Positions 1 through 10,815 of a stretch of DNA of 64,000 bases are shown piece after piece. Positions within the stretch are counted from its first letter, which is position 1, and each line of letters starts with the position of its first letter. Where the stretch lies: assembly GCA_022575985.1 (NCBI GenBank), contig JAKSXM010000007.1, positions 35,776,501 to 35,840,500 on the forward strand. Reading direction: 5' to 3'. The position numbers and the translations under genes were made by a program. The DNA is from Anagrus nilaparvatae. Lineage: Eukaryota; Arthropoda; Insecta; Hymenoptera; Mymaridae. The notes under the pieces were generated by a model. It saw only the letters and a program-made list of their open reading frames with translations. It was not told the DNA's origin and searched no databases.

Positions 1-337
1 TGGATGGGGAAGCGAGCTGTCTGGTTGCGTGCCGAGCAACCTGAACCATCTTTGGCCTTTGCTGACGCAAGACGGGAGGTGGGGTTCTCTGCAGCCGGAG
101 CCCATCATTAACGGCTTGGCGATGTTGCCGGTATGTACCCAAGCTGCTGGAGGACTCTAAATTTCCGAAGCGAATTATGCTTTTATTCGCGGAGGAATGG
201 GAGGAGCAAGGTAGTGCAAGTACATGCCGTCAGCTATATCCTCTGTGATGCAACCAGTCTGCATGTCAGCTGCCCAGAATGTGAGGGGTCGAAGGAGGCC
301 GTTGCACATGGAGTGATGAATCCTTAATGATTTGAAA
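1..337 (+). other. 5' UTR of R1-A (left end outside window)
   Basis: GC-rich leader preceding ORF1, matching the element's composition and contrasting with the flanking DNA. Short ORFs here show no recognisable domain. A non-LTR element would carry its internal promoter in this region, but I see no motif that proves it. Confidence 0.5.
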
Positions 338-1864
338 ATGTCTGATAAAAATACATACAAAAGCAGAAATGAAAATAAGAAGAATGGTGAAGATCGTTCT
401 ACACAGGACATGGACTGTGAAATCATAGATGAAAAGCAACAAAATGATATGGTCCAGGCGACTTTTGCCAGTACTTCAATTGGCAAAAACGTCACGCAGT
501 TGAATCGATGTCATGCGACAATCGATGAGATATATGAAGAGATGCTATCTCACGTTGCACAGATGGAGGAAAAGATTAAAAAGCAGACTAACATTTCGAT
601 GGTAATCCAAGACGGTGTTAGGCTGATAAAGAATAATCTAAACAAACTGACGACAATTAAAGGCATGCAAGTTCGAGAAGTCCTTTCTATCGAAACCGAA
701 TTAAAGCAGTATATTACTGAGCAATCTAAAGCTGCTCAAAATACAAAGAAAAGGTTTCGAGAAAATTCGGAAGAGGAAAATGAGACAGGAAAGCAGACTC
801 CCTCAAAGAAGCCTGCGAGCGGGAGTAGCCCAAAAAATTCGGCACAGAAAGCCAATTCTGCTGCATCCGTGGCAAAACCACTCTCAGCTGCCAGGTTTAA
901 CAAGCCGCCAACGTATCCTAGGCTTACTGTTTCATTGGTAAGAATGACAAAAGAAACAGTGACGGAATTGGAAGGAAATAGAGACAAGACGCCGGAACCT
1001 ACTGAGACTCCTCTTGGGGACAATGACGAATTCCAAGATTACACTGGCCGAAGGAACAGGAGAAAGAAAAGGAAAAAGGCAGATAGAGAAAAAGACGAGG
1101 AAAGAAAAAAAGAAAAGAAGAAAGGGAACGCCAAGGGGAAAGCGAAGCTTCCTAGAGCTAGAGACAAGGCAGTCGCAATTAAGCTACCAGAAGGGAAAGC
1201 GTACGCGGATGTCTTGAAGCAGATCAAGGAAAGCGTTAGTGGAGAGGCTACTGCAGCTAACATCTGTTCAGTAAGAAAAACTCAAGCCGGTAACGTATTG
1301 ATAGAGATGAAAGGAAAAACAGAAGGGCAAACAGCTCTTTTCGAGGCAGTCAAGGCAACAATGGGGGAGAACGTGAACGTCGCATGTTTGACGCCACGTC
1401 GGAACCTCCAGATTCGGGACATCGACTGCCTTACCACGAAAGAAGAAGTAGAGGTAGCCCTGAAAGCTGCCTTGAAGGAAACCGGACCGATTCAGGTAAA
1501 GCTATCTCAGCCTAATATTCGGGAGCAGAGATTAGCGACAATAGAGATGGACGAAAAGGCTGCGTTTAAGCTGGTCAAAAAAGGTAGCATTAAGCTAGGC
1601 CTGGGGAACTGTAGAGTAAGACTGCAGTCTACCCCACTTAGATGCTTCAGATGCTTAGCCTACGGGCATATTGCAGGAAATTGCAAGGGGCCCGATAGAA
1701 GCAAACTTTGCTTTAAATGTGGACTGGAAAACCACAAGGCAGACGAATGCACAGGAAAGCTGCGATGCTTCCTCTGCAAAGCTGCTAAAATGAAGGGAAA
1801 CGAACTCAAGCACTTTCCGGGTTCCAGGAAGTGCGCTGAGTTCAAAAAAGCGATCACAAAATGA
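338..1864 (+). CDS. R1-A ORF1, Gag-like zinc-knuckle protein
   Basis: Nucleic-acid-binding ORF1 protein of an R1-clade element, about 508 residues from the ATG at 338; an in-frame TTG lies just upstream at 332. The N-terminal third is charged and helical in character. Then comes a Lys/Arg/Glu-rich stretch (about residues 235-290, including KKRKKA and KKEKKKGNAKGKAK). The C-terminus has a canonical CCHC knuckle CFRCLAYGHIAGNC, a second, CFKCGLENHKADEC, and a third degenerate Cys/His cluster beginning CFLCK. Such proteins coat element RNA and form the RNP that carries ORF2. The stop overlaps the ORF2 start in an ATGA (1861-1864), so ORF2 is probably translated by termination-reinitiation. A second copy of the central and C-terminal part lies at 63073-64000. 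Confidence 0.92.
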   Translation: MSDKNTYKSRNENKKNGEDRSTQDMDCEIIDEKQQNDMVQATFASTSIGKNVTQLNRCHATIDEIYEEMLSHVAQMEEKIKKQTNISMVIQDGVRLIKNNLNKLTTIKGMQVREVLSIETELKQYITEQSKAAQNTKKRFRENSEEENETGKQTPSKKPASGSSPKNSAQKANSAASVAKPLSAARFNKPPTYPRLTVSLVRMTKETVTELEGNRDKTPEPTETPLGDNDEFQDYTGRRNRRKKRKKADREKDEERKKEKKKGNAKGKAKLPRARDKAVAIKLPEGKAYADVLKQIKESVSGEATAANICSVRKTQAGNVLIEMKGKTEGQTALFEAVKATMGENVNVACLTPRRNLQIRDIDCLTTKEEVEVALKAALKETGPIQVKLSQPNIREQRLATIEMDEKAAFKLVKKGSIKLGLGNCRVRLQSTPLRCFRCLAYGHIAGNCKGPDRSKLCFKCGLENHKADECTGKLRCFLCKAAKMKGNELKHFPGSRKCAEFKKAITK

Positions 1865-4857
1865 TCAGGGTTGTCCAAGGAAATATGCACAGAAGCTGGA
1901 TCGCAAACCAGCTCATGTATCAAATTCAGAGGGAGATCAAGGCTGACCTGTGGATCATCAGCGAGCAGTACCCAATGACTAATCCAAACCCAACCACTTG
2001 GTTCGCGGATGAATTTGGAACCGCAGCTATTTGGGTCGCAAATCCTGGAAATGTTCCAGTCGAAGCATCAGGAAGGGGCAGGGGTTTTGCATGGATTAAA
2101 AGCAAAGCCATAACGTACGTCAGCTGTTACCTAACTCCAACAGGACGTATACAGGACTACTATACGAAATTGGCAGACATAGAGGACTTCGCAAGAGAAG
2201 CGGGTGGCAACTTAATTGTTGCAGGAGACTTTAATGCCAAAGCTGTCGACTGGGGTATGCCCTATACTGACTCAAAAGGAGCAGCGACACTAGAAATGGT
2301 GTCAAGGCTGGGTCTCGTTGTTCTAAACGTGGGTAACACCACAACCTTTAGAAGGCCCAGCTTTACTGAAACTATAATTGACGTCTCCTTCGCATCCGAA
2401 GGCCTGAGTACGAGAGTCAATAACTGGCACGTCATGGAAGTCTTTACTGCGAGCGACCACCAGTACATCTCGTTCGAAATTCAGCATGAGAGACTGCCCC
2501 CTGGAGAGGCATATAGGCCAAAACCAAGAGGCTGGAACCTCAATAAGCTGAACAAAGAAAAATTTATACGAGTTTTAATGATGGGACAAAGGGCAATTCT
2601 AATGAAACCCCGCAGAGTAGGAAGTAAGGAAGACGCGGAGAATGTAGTATCCGAAGTAATGACGCTGCTCAAAAAAGCATGTGACGCTTCCATGCCTCGA
2701 AAAAGGTTTAATGGAAGGAACCCACCTGTATATTGGTGGAGCACAGAAATTGCAGAGTTACGTAGGCAAAGCCACATGACGCGAAGAAGAGCAACTAGGG
2801 CCAAGTCTCGCGAAGAAGCAAGGGAACTGATGAGAGTCCATAAGGAAGTGAAGCGATCTTTGAGGCGGGCAATCAATGCCAGTAAGATCCGCTGCGAAAG
2901 GAATCTGTGCCTTGAAGTGGACAACGATCCCTGGGGATTGGGCTTCAAGATAGTCACGAAAAAGCTAAGGGGATTTGCTGCTAGCTCACTAATGGACGAA
3001 GAGGAAGCAAGGACAGTAGTTGATGCTCTGTTTCCGATGCACCCGACGAGAATAGACCAAGAGGAGGACATTAGGGTAACCGAAATCCCGGACTTCACGC
3101 AAGAAGAGCTGTTCGCTGCCGTAGACTCTCTCAGAAATAAGAAAGCCCCCGGCCCAGACGGCATACCAGCCGAAATTATAAGAATCGCTGCGCACGAGTG
3201 TCCGTCATTGATGTTAATGATGTACAACTCGTGCCTACGAGCTGGAGTTTTCAGTAGGCGATGGAAAAAGGCACTGTTGGTCCTTATCAGTAAAGGAAAG
3301 GGAGATCCCACACTCCCGTCCTACTGGCGACCACTAGGACTGCTGGATACAGCTGGAAAGGGCTTCGAAAAAATGCTACAACCGCGTATCTTAAACGCAG
3401 TAGAAGCAGCAGGGGATTTATCTCCTCGGCAATACGGATTTAGACGGGGGAGGTCCACGATCGGGGCTGTGAAGGAGGTCGTTGACGCGATAACCAGGGC
3501 CCAAACGGGTAATCATTACTCACGTAAAATTACTCTTTTGGTCACCCTGGACGTCAAGAACGCATTCAATTCTGCAAAGTGGACAAAGTTCCTTCAAGGA
3601 CTAAATGACTTTGCAGTACCAAATTATTTGATGCGGGTAATGAAGAGTTACCTAAGTGACAGAGTACTATTGTACGAGACTCTTCAAGGGAAGAGAAGTA
3701 GGAAAGTGACAGCTGGTGCAGCTCAGGGCTCCATATTGGGACCTGACCTATGGAACATCTCTTATGATGGTATCCTGAGGATGGAGTTAGCGGATGGCTG
3801 CTTTATGATAGGCTATGCGGATGATATTGCCCTCGTGATCATAGCAAGGAACGTGCAACAAGCACAGGATAGCTTGAGCGTCTGCATGTTAAAGACAAAT
3901 GCATGGATGGAAGAGCACGGATTAAGTCTGGCAGTCGCTAAGACCGAGATCGTGATGTTCACGGGGAAGCAAATCAATACCGTTATTCCAATACGGGTTG
4001 ACGAGGATACCATTATAGAGACGAAAAGGTTCGCCAAATATCTTGGAATAGTTTTGGATACGAAGCGGACCTATTTCGAACATATTTCTCAAAGGGTCAA
4101 GAAGGCAGGTACCACGACGCTAGCCCTGAGCAGGCTGATGTCGAACATGAATGGACCAAAGTCCAGCAGGAGAAAGCTGCTAATGTCCGTAACTCACTCC
4201 ATCCTATTGTACGGAGCGGAGATTTGGAGTGAGGCACTGGATAAGGATATATATTCGAAAGGTATGAAAAGAGTGCAGAGGCAGGGTGCTCTGAGGGTTT
4301 CTTGCGCATACAGGACTGTCTCGGAAGCGGCAGTTCTTGTCATCGCAGGAATTATTCCTATTCAGCTACTTGCCAAAGAGCGTAAACTTATTTATGATAG
4401 AAAAAATGAAGGCGACGTCGACCGTATCAGAGCGGAAGCTAGGAGGGATGTGATGCTGGAGTGGCAGACGCTCTGGAGGGATGGCACAGACAGCGCATGG
4501 ACCAGGCGTCTTATAAAAGAGGTCGCGCCCTGGACTCAGAGAGGGCACGGAGAGGTAAACTACTTCTTGACACAGTTCCTCAGTGGCCATGGGCTTTTCC
4601 AATCTTATCTCTTTAGGATGGGAAAGGTCGTGAGCCCTGAATGTGTATTCTGTCCCGACAAACGAGATGACGCGCGTCACACGTTTTTCGAGTGTGACCG
4701 CTGGATAACTAAAAGGAGAGCGCTGGAAGCAGAGGTTGAAGAAGTCACACCCGATAACATAGTCGGAAAAATGCTCCAGAACGAGGAATCATGGAGCGTC
4801 GTGGCAAGGTACGTGGAGGAGATTTTGCGTACAAAAAAGTTATTGACGACACCCTAA
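1861..4857 (+). CDS. R1-A ORF2, endonuclease-reverse transcriptase
   Basis: Intact 998-residue ORF2. The AP-like endonuclease occupies about residues 1-210, with the expected Asn8, Glu35, Asp123/Asn125 (GDFNAK), Asp174 and Asp199-His200 (SDHQYI). The RT domain spans about 420-740: KAPGPDGIPAE near 429, motif A LVTLDVKNAFN (Asp564), AAQGSILGPDLWN near 620, and the catalytic YADD box at 652-655. The C-terminus has the typical knuckle, Cys928, Cys931, His940 and Cys945 (CVFC...H...C). Together these nick target DNA and copy the RNA by target-primed reverse transcription. The ATG overlaps the ORF1 stop. All key residues I can identify are present, so the protein may be active. Clade assignment rests on architecture and motif style. 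Confidence 0.95.
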   Translation: MIRVVQGNMHRSWIANQLMYQIQREIKADLWIISEQYPMTNPNPTTWFADEFGTAAIWVANPGNVPVEASGRGRGFAWIKSKAITYVSCYLTPTGRIQDYYTKLADIEDFAREAGGNLIVAGDFNAKAVDWGMPYTDSKGAATLEMVSRLGLVVLNVGNTTTFRRPSFTETIIDVSFASEGLSTRVNNWHVMEVFTASDHQYISFEIQHERLPPGEAYRPKPRGWNLNKLNKEKFIRVLMMGQRAILMKPRRVGSKEDAENVVSEVMTLLKKACDASMPRKRFNGRNPPVYWWSTEIAELRRQSHMTRRRATRAKSREEARELMRVHKEVKRSLRRAINASKIRCERNLCLEVDNDPWGLGFKIVTKKLRGFAASSLMDEEEARTVVDALFPMHPTRIDQEEDIRVTEIPDFTQEELFAAVDSLRNKKAPGPDGIPAEIIRIAAHECPSLMLMMYNSCLRAGVFSRRWKKALLVLISKGKGDPTLPSYWRPLGLLDTAGKGFEKMLQPRILNAVEAAGDLSPRQYGFRRGRSTIGAVKEVVDAITRAQTGNHYSRKITLLVTLDVKNAFNSAKWTKFLQGLNDFAVPNYLMRVMKSYLSDRVLLYETLQGKRSRKVTAGAAQGSILGPDLWNISYDGILRMELADGCFMIGYADDIALVIIARNVQQAQDSLSVCMLKTNAWMEEHGLSLAVAKTEIVMFTGKQINTVIPIRVDEDTIIETKRFAKYLGIVLDTKRTYFEHISQRVKKAGTTTLALSRLMSNMNGPKSSRRKLLMSVTHSILLYGAEIWSEALDKDIYSKGMKRVQRQGALRVSCAYRTVSEAAVLVIAGIIPIQLLAKERKLIYDRKNEGDVDRIRAEARRDVMLEWQTLWRDGTDSAWTRRLIKEVAPWTQRGHGEVNYFLTQFLSGHGLFQSYLFRMGKVVSPECVFCPDKRDDARHTFFECDRWITKRRALEAEVEEVTPDNIVGKMLQNEESWSVVARYVEEILRTKKLLTTP

Positions 4858-4943
4858 CTAGGAGCCGCGTGTAGGAGCAGTCAAATTAGACGGTTCTTGC
4901 ACGCGGCACCAATGGGGGGATAATGGAGGACGTACAAGGATAT

Positions 4944-4974
<31 letters not shown>

Positions 4975-5289
4975 TATATATATTTATTTATTAATAAAGT
5001 TTCTTATTTATCTAGTTGACGACAATGGTGAAATAACAAGAAGGAGAAAGAAAGGATCAATGGATAGAAGGATCTTCAACCAAAGAAGATACATGGCCTT
5101 AAGTCAACCCGATGTAATGTGATAAACGGTTCCGGGCTGACTTGTATAAGGTATGATGAGGGGTGAGTTTAGTCGGTAAACATGGGGCAATGCATTCTTT
5201 GTAGAGTGCCTTGCCATCATGGAGTCCGACACTGTTCAGAACACCGGGTTCTGTTCGTGCGTAACGCATTCTCACCTCTCTGCCACTGT

Positions 5290-5326
<37 letters not shown>
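4858..5326 (+). other. R1-A 3' UTR with (TTTA)n tract and poly(A) tail
   Basis: From the ORF2 stop, a GC-rich block (to about 4935) leads into a TTTA microsatellite at about 4941-4993. A conserved 3' block follows at about 5080-5290, then 35 A residues at 5292-5326. The same order (stop block, TTTA tract, conserved block, A run) recurs at 16336-16806 and, inverted, at 34373-34870. The terminal block is therefore the diagnostic 3' end of the family and probably what its RT recognises. Confidence 0.85.
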
Positions 5327-5328
<2 letters not shown>

Positions 5329-5837
5329 ATTCAATAAGTAATTATTGTTGTTATTTACGTTGACTATTAATGAGATAAATAATTTAAATTTATATAAATA
5401 AATAAATAATTAAAATAAAACAATTAAAAATTTCATTGTAAGTTAATATAATTATGTAGGTAGTATAAAAAATAAATTAATGAATGGTAGTGAAATGATG
5501 AAAACGATTTTATATTTCAGTTTTCTATCATTTCAGTTTAAGATCACTCATGACGCGGTTACACACATTCATATTCACATTTTTTATATTTTATTATACG
5601 TAGGTTAATCTTTATTTATTTTTATTTTTATCATGTTTTTAATCATATTTTGACTACATATACATAATTAAATGTGTTTTACAGTTATTGTTTTAATTAT
5701 GTCACGCAGAGTTATTGTGCATATTACAACGTTTTATGATATTTTTTAAAACAGTTTTGCCAAAAATCATTCCATCTTGTAAGTTTTTTTTGTAAAAAGT
5801 CTATATTATTTTTCTATGTAAACTAAGCTCCTATTAT
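5327..5837. other. AT-rich stretch, nothing recognised
   Basis: Very AT-rich sequence following the R1-A tail. No ORF, splice-bounded exon, inverted repeat or known element end was recognised. Confidence 0.5.
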
Positions 5838-5935
5838 TCCAGCCTTGTAAAAGAATACATTGTAATCGAAACGTTGGATTAATGTTTCTTAAAAGTTAAT
5901 AAACAACAAGTTATGCTCGTAAAAGTCACGTTCTG
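5838..5935 (+). mobile_element. Penelope-like terminal remnant with degenerate hammerhead-like motif
   Basis: The stretch beginning AGCCTTGTAAAAG and continuing with ATTGTAATCGAAACGTTGG aligns by eye with the Penelope-like terminus at about 32917-32968 (minus strand, AGCCTTGATAAAGACTT...GAGTCGAAAG). Penelope-like elements are known to carry hammerhead ribozyme motifs in their terminal repeats. Here the GAAA box is kept, but the CUGAUGA box is decayed, so no activity is implied. No coding sequence accompanies it. Confidence 0.4.
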
Positions 5936-5941
5936 AGTATA

Positions 5942-7796
5942 TTATAAAATTACTGCTTTTTTAGTTGTAGGATTTTTAGAACTTTTCATTTTTTTAGAGT
6001 TTGTAGCTTTTTTGGAAGCAACACCATCCTATTTTTCTTCACAGATTTTATTTATTTTTTGTTTTTCAACTAATTTTACTAGTTTTCGTTATTATTAAAT
6101 AAAAAATTTATTTTTATAATTTAATAAATAAAAAAAAATAGTAGTATTTCTCAGAATTAAAAAAAAAACCTTTAGTCTGAATAGATGAGTTACATGCAGT
6201 CTTTATATTTTTCTTCTTCGAAGGTGTAGCAGAGGCTTTTAAAGCTGTAATTTTTTGACTCGAAGAATTAATCTGAATTGATGAGTTAGATTCAGTCTTT
6301 AACTGCTGCGTATCTGTTAATTTTAAAATTTTATTTTCCTTCTTTGAAGGTATATCAGATGCTTTTAAAGCTTTGATTTGTTGATTCGAAGAATTTTCAT
6401 TCTTTCATTTTCTTTTGTTTATAAAATTTTTTTAATTTTTTATGCTAGCATCTTTTTTGCTTGCTTCAATATTAGTTTTAGTATTAGTCTGCAAAATCAA
6501 TTTTATTTAAAAAATTTTAAAATACATATAAACCATGATTGAACTATTAAAACCATGAATTATAAGTAAAGCGAAATTAATGCAATTATACCATTCCTGA
6601 GCCATCCGGAACAGGTCCATCATAACCCGAACTATTATCAAGGTATTTACAGTTTGCTCTGATAATTTGTTTTTTATTTTCTAAATAATCTTTCACGTCT
6701 TTTCTAACATTTTCTTCAGTAACTGCAATGACAATAGTATAAAAATTAAAAATAATAAAAGAATTTTATAAAAATTCTTACAATAAATTGTTAGAATCAT
6801 CATAATTTTTATTCTGGAAAGAGGTAATAACGTAAAATTTTCAGTAAAAATTCTAATCATTGGTTCATAAAAGAACAACTATAGCATATTATCTTATAAA
6901 TTTTAGTTAAGAATTTTATATTTCAAAACAGGGTCTCGGGAAAATATTCTTTTATTCCGCTAAGAAAAATCTGTTTTTTAAATAGTATTCTAAATTATCA
7001 AATTCTTTACCAAAATATATAAGAAAATAAGGGAGACTTTTTCTTTTTTTAGCCAATGATTAGAATTATTACACAAAATTCAAAATTTGTATCTTTTCTT
7101 GGGAAAAAGATATTCATTAATCAATTTTAAATTATGGCTAAACTTTAATTCAAGATTTTTAGCTGTAGATATTTTTTTTCTGACGAGAAATAAGAACTTA
7201 AAATTTTCAGTAATAATTCTAATCATTGGATCATAGAAGAACAACTATTCCATATTTTCTTATTTATTTTAGTTAAGAATTTTATATTTTAAAACAGGGT
7301 CTCAGGAAAATATTCCTTTATTCCGCTAAGAAATATCTGTTTTTTAAATATTATTTTAAATTATTATCAAATTCTTTACCAAAATACATAGATAAGAAAA
7401 TATGCAATACTTTTTCTTTTTTTAACTAATGATCAGAAGTATTAATGAAATTTCAAAATTTGTATCTTTTCTAAAAAAAAAGTATTGATAATTCAGTTTT
7501 TGGTTACAGGTAAAATATAATTTAAATATTCAGAATTATGAATAGTTTTCTTTTCTAACCTATTTTGGTAAATAATCTCCTACATAGCATTTTTCTCCGA
7601 GTGCACATTTTTATAAATATCATAAAATAAAAATATTTACTTTTTAAGAATTTACCTCCTAAAAATTTTTTGAAACATTGTGGACACTGGTTGTGGTCGT
7701 GTTTTTGTAATGGACACTTTTCTGGACAAGTTTAAAAGTATGGCTTTTCTTGAATAAAATCATCTTTATGTTTGGGCTCAACACATTTGGAATTTT
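5942..7796 (-). pseudogene. Decayed spliced gene, Cys/His-rich and Lys-rich protein, unknown function
   Basis: Four exon-like blocks lie in order on the minus strand. Block 1 (7796-7656) has a Cys/His cluster, CPEKCPLQKHDHNQCPQC, and ends at a GGAG/GTAAAT donor. Block 2 (6722-6592) follows a TTGCAG acceptor, reads VTEENVRKDVKDYLENKK and ends at ATG/GTATAA. Block 3 (6488-6170) follows a TTTGCAG acceptor and encodes two repeats of an ALKAS..PSKK...SSIQ unit. Block 4 (6028-5942) is Lys-rich and ends in TAA. Phases agree across blocks 1-2 and 2-3. In-frame stops at 7732-7734, 6432-6434 and 6405-6407 argue for a relic. I do not recognise the family; it could be a domesticated or transposon gene with a zinc-binding N-terminus. 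The intron between blocks 1 and 2 holds a large direct repeat. Confidence 0.5.
6812..7468. repeat. Direct duplication of about 290 bp (6812-7100 and 7177-7468)
   Basis: Both units share AATTCTAATCATTGG, TTTTAGTTAAGAATTTTATA, ACAGGGTCTC, TTTATTCCGCTAAGAAA and CAAATTCTTTACCAAAATA in the same order and spacing, with scattered substitutions. It lies in the presumed intron of the 5.9-7.8 kb gene relic, so it is an old tandem duplication or a repeated element inside that intron. Confidence 0.75.
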
Positions 7797-8039
7797 CCTT
7801 TTTCCATTTTTTTCATACAAGTTTTCCGTTTTTATGATGTATAATTGTATACATCATAATTGTATAGTGTATAATTTTTAATGTATAATTTTTCTCCAGA
7901 CTTTGTTCTAATTTTTGTATAAATTAATGCAGCAACATTTTGAAATAGTTTCAGGACTTTTTATCTCACTTTTTTATAAATATAATAAATTACTAGATCA
8001 CAACGTTATAAGCAACATGCAATTTAATTTTTTTTTTCC

Positions 8040-10392
8040 AAAGGGGGAGGTGAATATTCGGCAAAATCTGCTCCGGATAGGAGCAACTTGAGATTCTCAG
8101 GAAGTGGTTTCTTTTTGGTAGCAAAAAACCTCCTGAAGTCGGTTTTTAATTTTTAGTGCCAGTTTTGGCGATATTGGCCAATAAGTGCTCCATTTAAATA
8201 ACATTGGAAAAGAGGTTTTTTAAAATTAGCGCTTTAAAAAATGGGGGGGTTACACTTTTCTAACTTATATTAATCGACTCGAATATCGATCACCTTCAAT
8301 CCATATGATAATTGAGGGGCAATTTATGTGCTCAAACTTTTTAAAGCTGTTTTCTGAGCGGAATTTTTCATTTTTAAAAATTTTTAAAAATTCACCGCAC
8401 CAAATAGAAAAAACCGATTTGGACGTGCAAGGTCTCAAAAATTTTGTCAAAGGGTCTACTTTTTGTGGTTTTTTTACTTTTGACTCAGCTCTGCCTAACA
8501 TAACCTAAAATTGTAAAAATCGGCGAAAAAATTTTAAAAGAAGCAGTCTTACCATTAAAATTTTTTTAATAGCAGCAGATAATAAATTTTCGTAAAAGCA
8601 GGAAAAAACAAAATGTACAATTATAATTTTTTAGAAAAAGTTTTTTTTATTTTTTGCTAAAAATTACTGCTTTATCGACAGCGCAAAGTAAAAAGTCTTC
8701 CTTTTGCTAATTTTCGGCTAGCGCAGCTAAAAATTTTTAAATGGAACCCCAAATTTTTTTTTTAGAAATTACACATTTTTCATGTACTTTCATGTGAAAA
8801 AAGTTTTTTTTTGATTCGGAACATCGTAACCTCGAAAACTTTAATTTTCGTTAAAAATAAATGTTTTTTTTTTCGAGTTTTACTCCAAAAGGGGGGTTTT
8901 TTAAACATTTCGTGCGCTCAGATTTGCACCATAAGAGTTTTGTGACTCGCTGATCAAGAATTTTGACTTCTTTTTCATAAATTATCAATATTTGATCACA
9001 AAAAAGGAGTCGAAATTCTTGATTATCGACCCAAAAAACCTATATGGGCATATCCTGGATGCTCAAAGTACAAAAATAGCATAAACGCCCCATTTTTAGG
9101 GTAGTTTTAGCCAGTTTAGGGGTGAAATTTTAATTATTTATGAAAAAGAAGTCAAAATTCTTGATTACCGACCCAAAAACCTATATAGGAATATCCAGGA
9201 TGCTAAAATTACGAAAATAGCTAAAACACCCATTTTAGGGGTAGTTTTAACTATTTTAGAGGTAGTTTTAACTACTTTAAGGGTAAAATATTGATTATTT
9301 ATGAAAAAGAAGTCGAAATTCTTCATCAGCGAGCCACAAAGCTATTATGGTGCAAATCTGAGCTCACAATATGCAAATATGTTTAAAAAACCCCCTTTTT
9401 GGGGGTAGTTTTTGTAAATTTAAGTGTGAAGCCCTCACTTTGTTTACGAAATTACCCCAATTTTGGTCTTCAGCAACCCAAAAAACCTATAATGGAGCAA
9501 ATCTCGTGTTCGCCAGCGAAAATACAACCATACCCGTATTCTGGCTGGAGTATAACACGAAAAAAAACATTTATTTTAAACGAAAATTAAAGTTTTGGCG
9601 GTTAGGATGTTCCAAACCAAAAAAAACTTTTTTCACGTGAAAGTGCATGAAAAATGTGAAACTTCTAGAAAAAAAAAATTGGGGGGTCCCGTTTAAAAAT
9701 TTTTAGCTGCGCTAGCCCAAAGTTAGCAAAAGGAAGACTTTGCACTGTCGATAAAGCAGTAATTTTTAGCAAAAAATAAAAAAAACTTTTTCTAAAAGAT
9801 TGTAATTTTACATGTAGTTTTTTCCTGTTTTTACGAATATCTGCTGTTATTAAAAAAATTTTAATGGTAAGACTGCTTTTTTTTAAGAATTTAACCGATT
9901 TTTGCAATTTTAGGTTATGTTATGCAGAGCTGAGTCAAAAATAAAAAATTCACGAAAAAGAGCCTTTGACAAAATTTTTAAGACCTTGCACGTCCAAATC
10001 GGTTTTTTTTTTCTATTTAGTGCAGTCAACTTTTAATAATTAAGAATAAAAAATTCCGCTCAGAAAACAGCTTTAAAAAGTATAAGCACAGAAATTGCCC
10101 CTCAATTTATCATATGGAGATTGAAGGTTATCGATATTCGAGTCGATTAGTATAGGTTAGAAAAGTGTAATCCCTTCCCCCCATTTTTTCGCGCTATTTT
10201 CAAAATCCACTTTTCCAAAGTTATTTAAATGGAGCAAAATATGAGCCAATATGTCAAATATCGCCAAAACTGGAACTAAAAATTAAAAACCGAATTCGGG
10301 AGATTTTTTCTACCAAAAAGGAACCATTTCCTGAGAATCTCAAGTCGCTCCTATCCGGAGCAGATTTTGCCGAATATTCACCTCCCCCTTTT
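8040..10392. repeat. Foldback element FB1, about 2.35-kb palindrome
   Basis: The left end AAGGGGGAGGTGAATATTCG is repeated inverted at the right end (10373-10392), and the arms match for about 1 kb each. Matched landmarks include CTCCGGATAGGAGC at 8091 and 10353, TATCGAT at about 8285 and 10130, GAAGACTTT at about 8695 and 9735, and the ATGGTGCAAATCTGAG block at about 8920 and 9345. The central 9003-9290 holds two direct units of about 140 bp. No transposase was found, so it is non-autonomous or a pure foldback. Its end sequence (GAATATT..GG..AAAATCTGC.CCGGA) resembles the sub-terminal motif of FB3. Confidence 0.92.
9003..9290 (+). repeat. Two tandem units of about 140 bp in the FB1 centre
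   Basis: The units start near 9008 and 9147 with AGTC(G/A)AAATTCTTGATTA and share GACCCAAAAA, TATCC(T/A)GGATGCT and the GGGGTAGTTTTA series. They sit at the symmetry centre of FB1. Confidence 0.75.
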
Positions 10393-10691
10393 TTATACGA
10401 CTTTAGCTCAAGGCCAAACAAACACCTTTTCCTTCTATAATTTCTATGTTGTCATATGGTTGCCAATCACTGCATGCATGCGCACTTTAATTTACTTGCC
10501 TCTTCGATAATATATACAGTGTCTCAGATGCCAAGCGTTTCTCTCTTTCCTACTATACTTAGAAATATATAGTGAAAACGACTGTTTTTTCATCATAGTC
10601 ATATACACTCGTCGTAATTCGACTCGTGGCGACAGTATATTATAGACGCAAGGACTCGATCAGCGGTCAGTGTTCACAACTCTCAAAGTAA
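10393..10691. other. Spacer between FB1 and the 10.7-kb TIR element
   Basis: Moderately AT-rich. No ORF, exon or repeat partner was recognised, so the true outer limit of the TIR element on this side is uncertain. Confidence 0.4.
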
Positions 10692-10815
10692 ATCTTCATA
10701 AATAAAATTTAAAAATATAAAATAATGGTATACATGATTAGAGAGAGACGCAGCATTAAAAAACTCAAGGCATTCGGCTGTGGCGATAGAGAAAAAGCCG
10801 GTAACCGCCTCTCGT

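Larger units (their letters stand above)
1..5326 (+). mobile_element. R1-clade non-LTR retrotransposon R1-A, near complete
   Basis: Two overlapping ORFs (zinc-knuckle ORF1, endonuclease plus RT ORF2), a 3' UTR and a 35-nt A run at 5292-5326 define the element. The first 337 bases are as GC-rich as the ORFs and unlike the AT-rich flank, so they are read as 5' UTR that probably continues beyond the left edge. The 3' flank is plain AT-rich DNA and not 28S rDNA, so this copy is not in the classic R1 target. Other copies lie at 16336-16806 (3' end only), 34373-37018 (minus strand, damaged) and 63073-64000 (about 99 percent alike by eye). Both ORFs are open, so the copy may be recent. Target duplication cannot be judged because the 5' end is not in view. 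Confidence 0.93.

Noticed and set aside
2481..3311. 276-codon minus-strand ORF opposite R1-A ORF2
   Set aside because: It is the antisense shadow of a strongly coding region and has no recognisable domain.
4941..4993. TTTA tract as an independent microsatellite locus
   Set aside because: The same tract occurs at the same place in all R1-A family 3' ends, so it belongs to the element.
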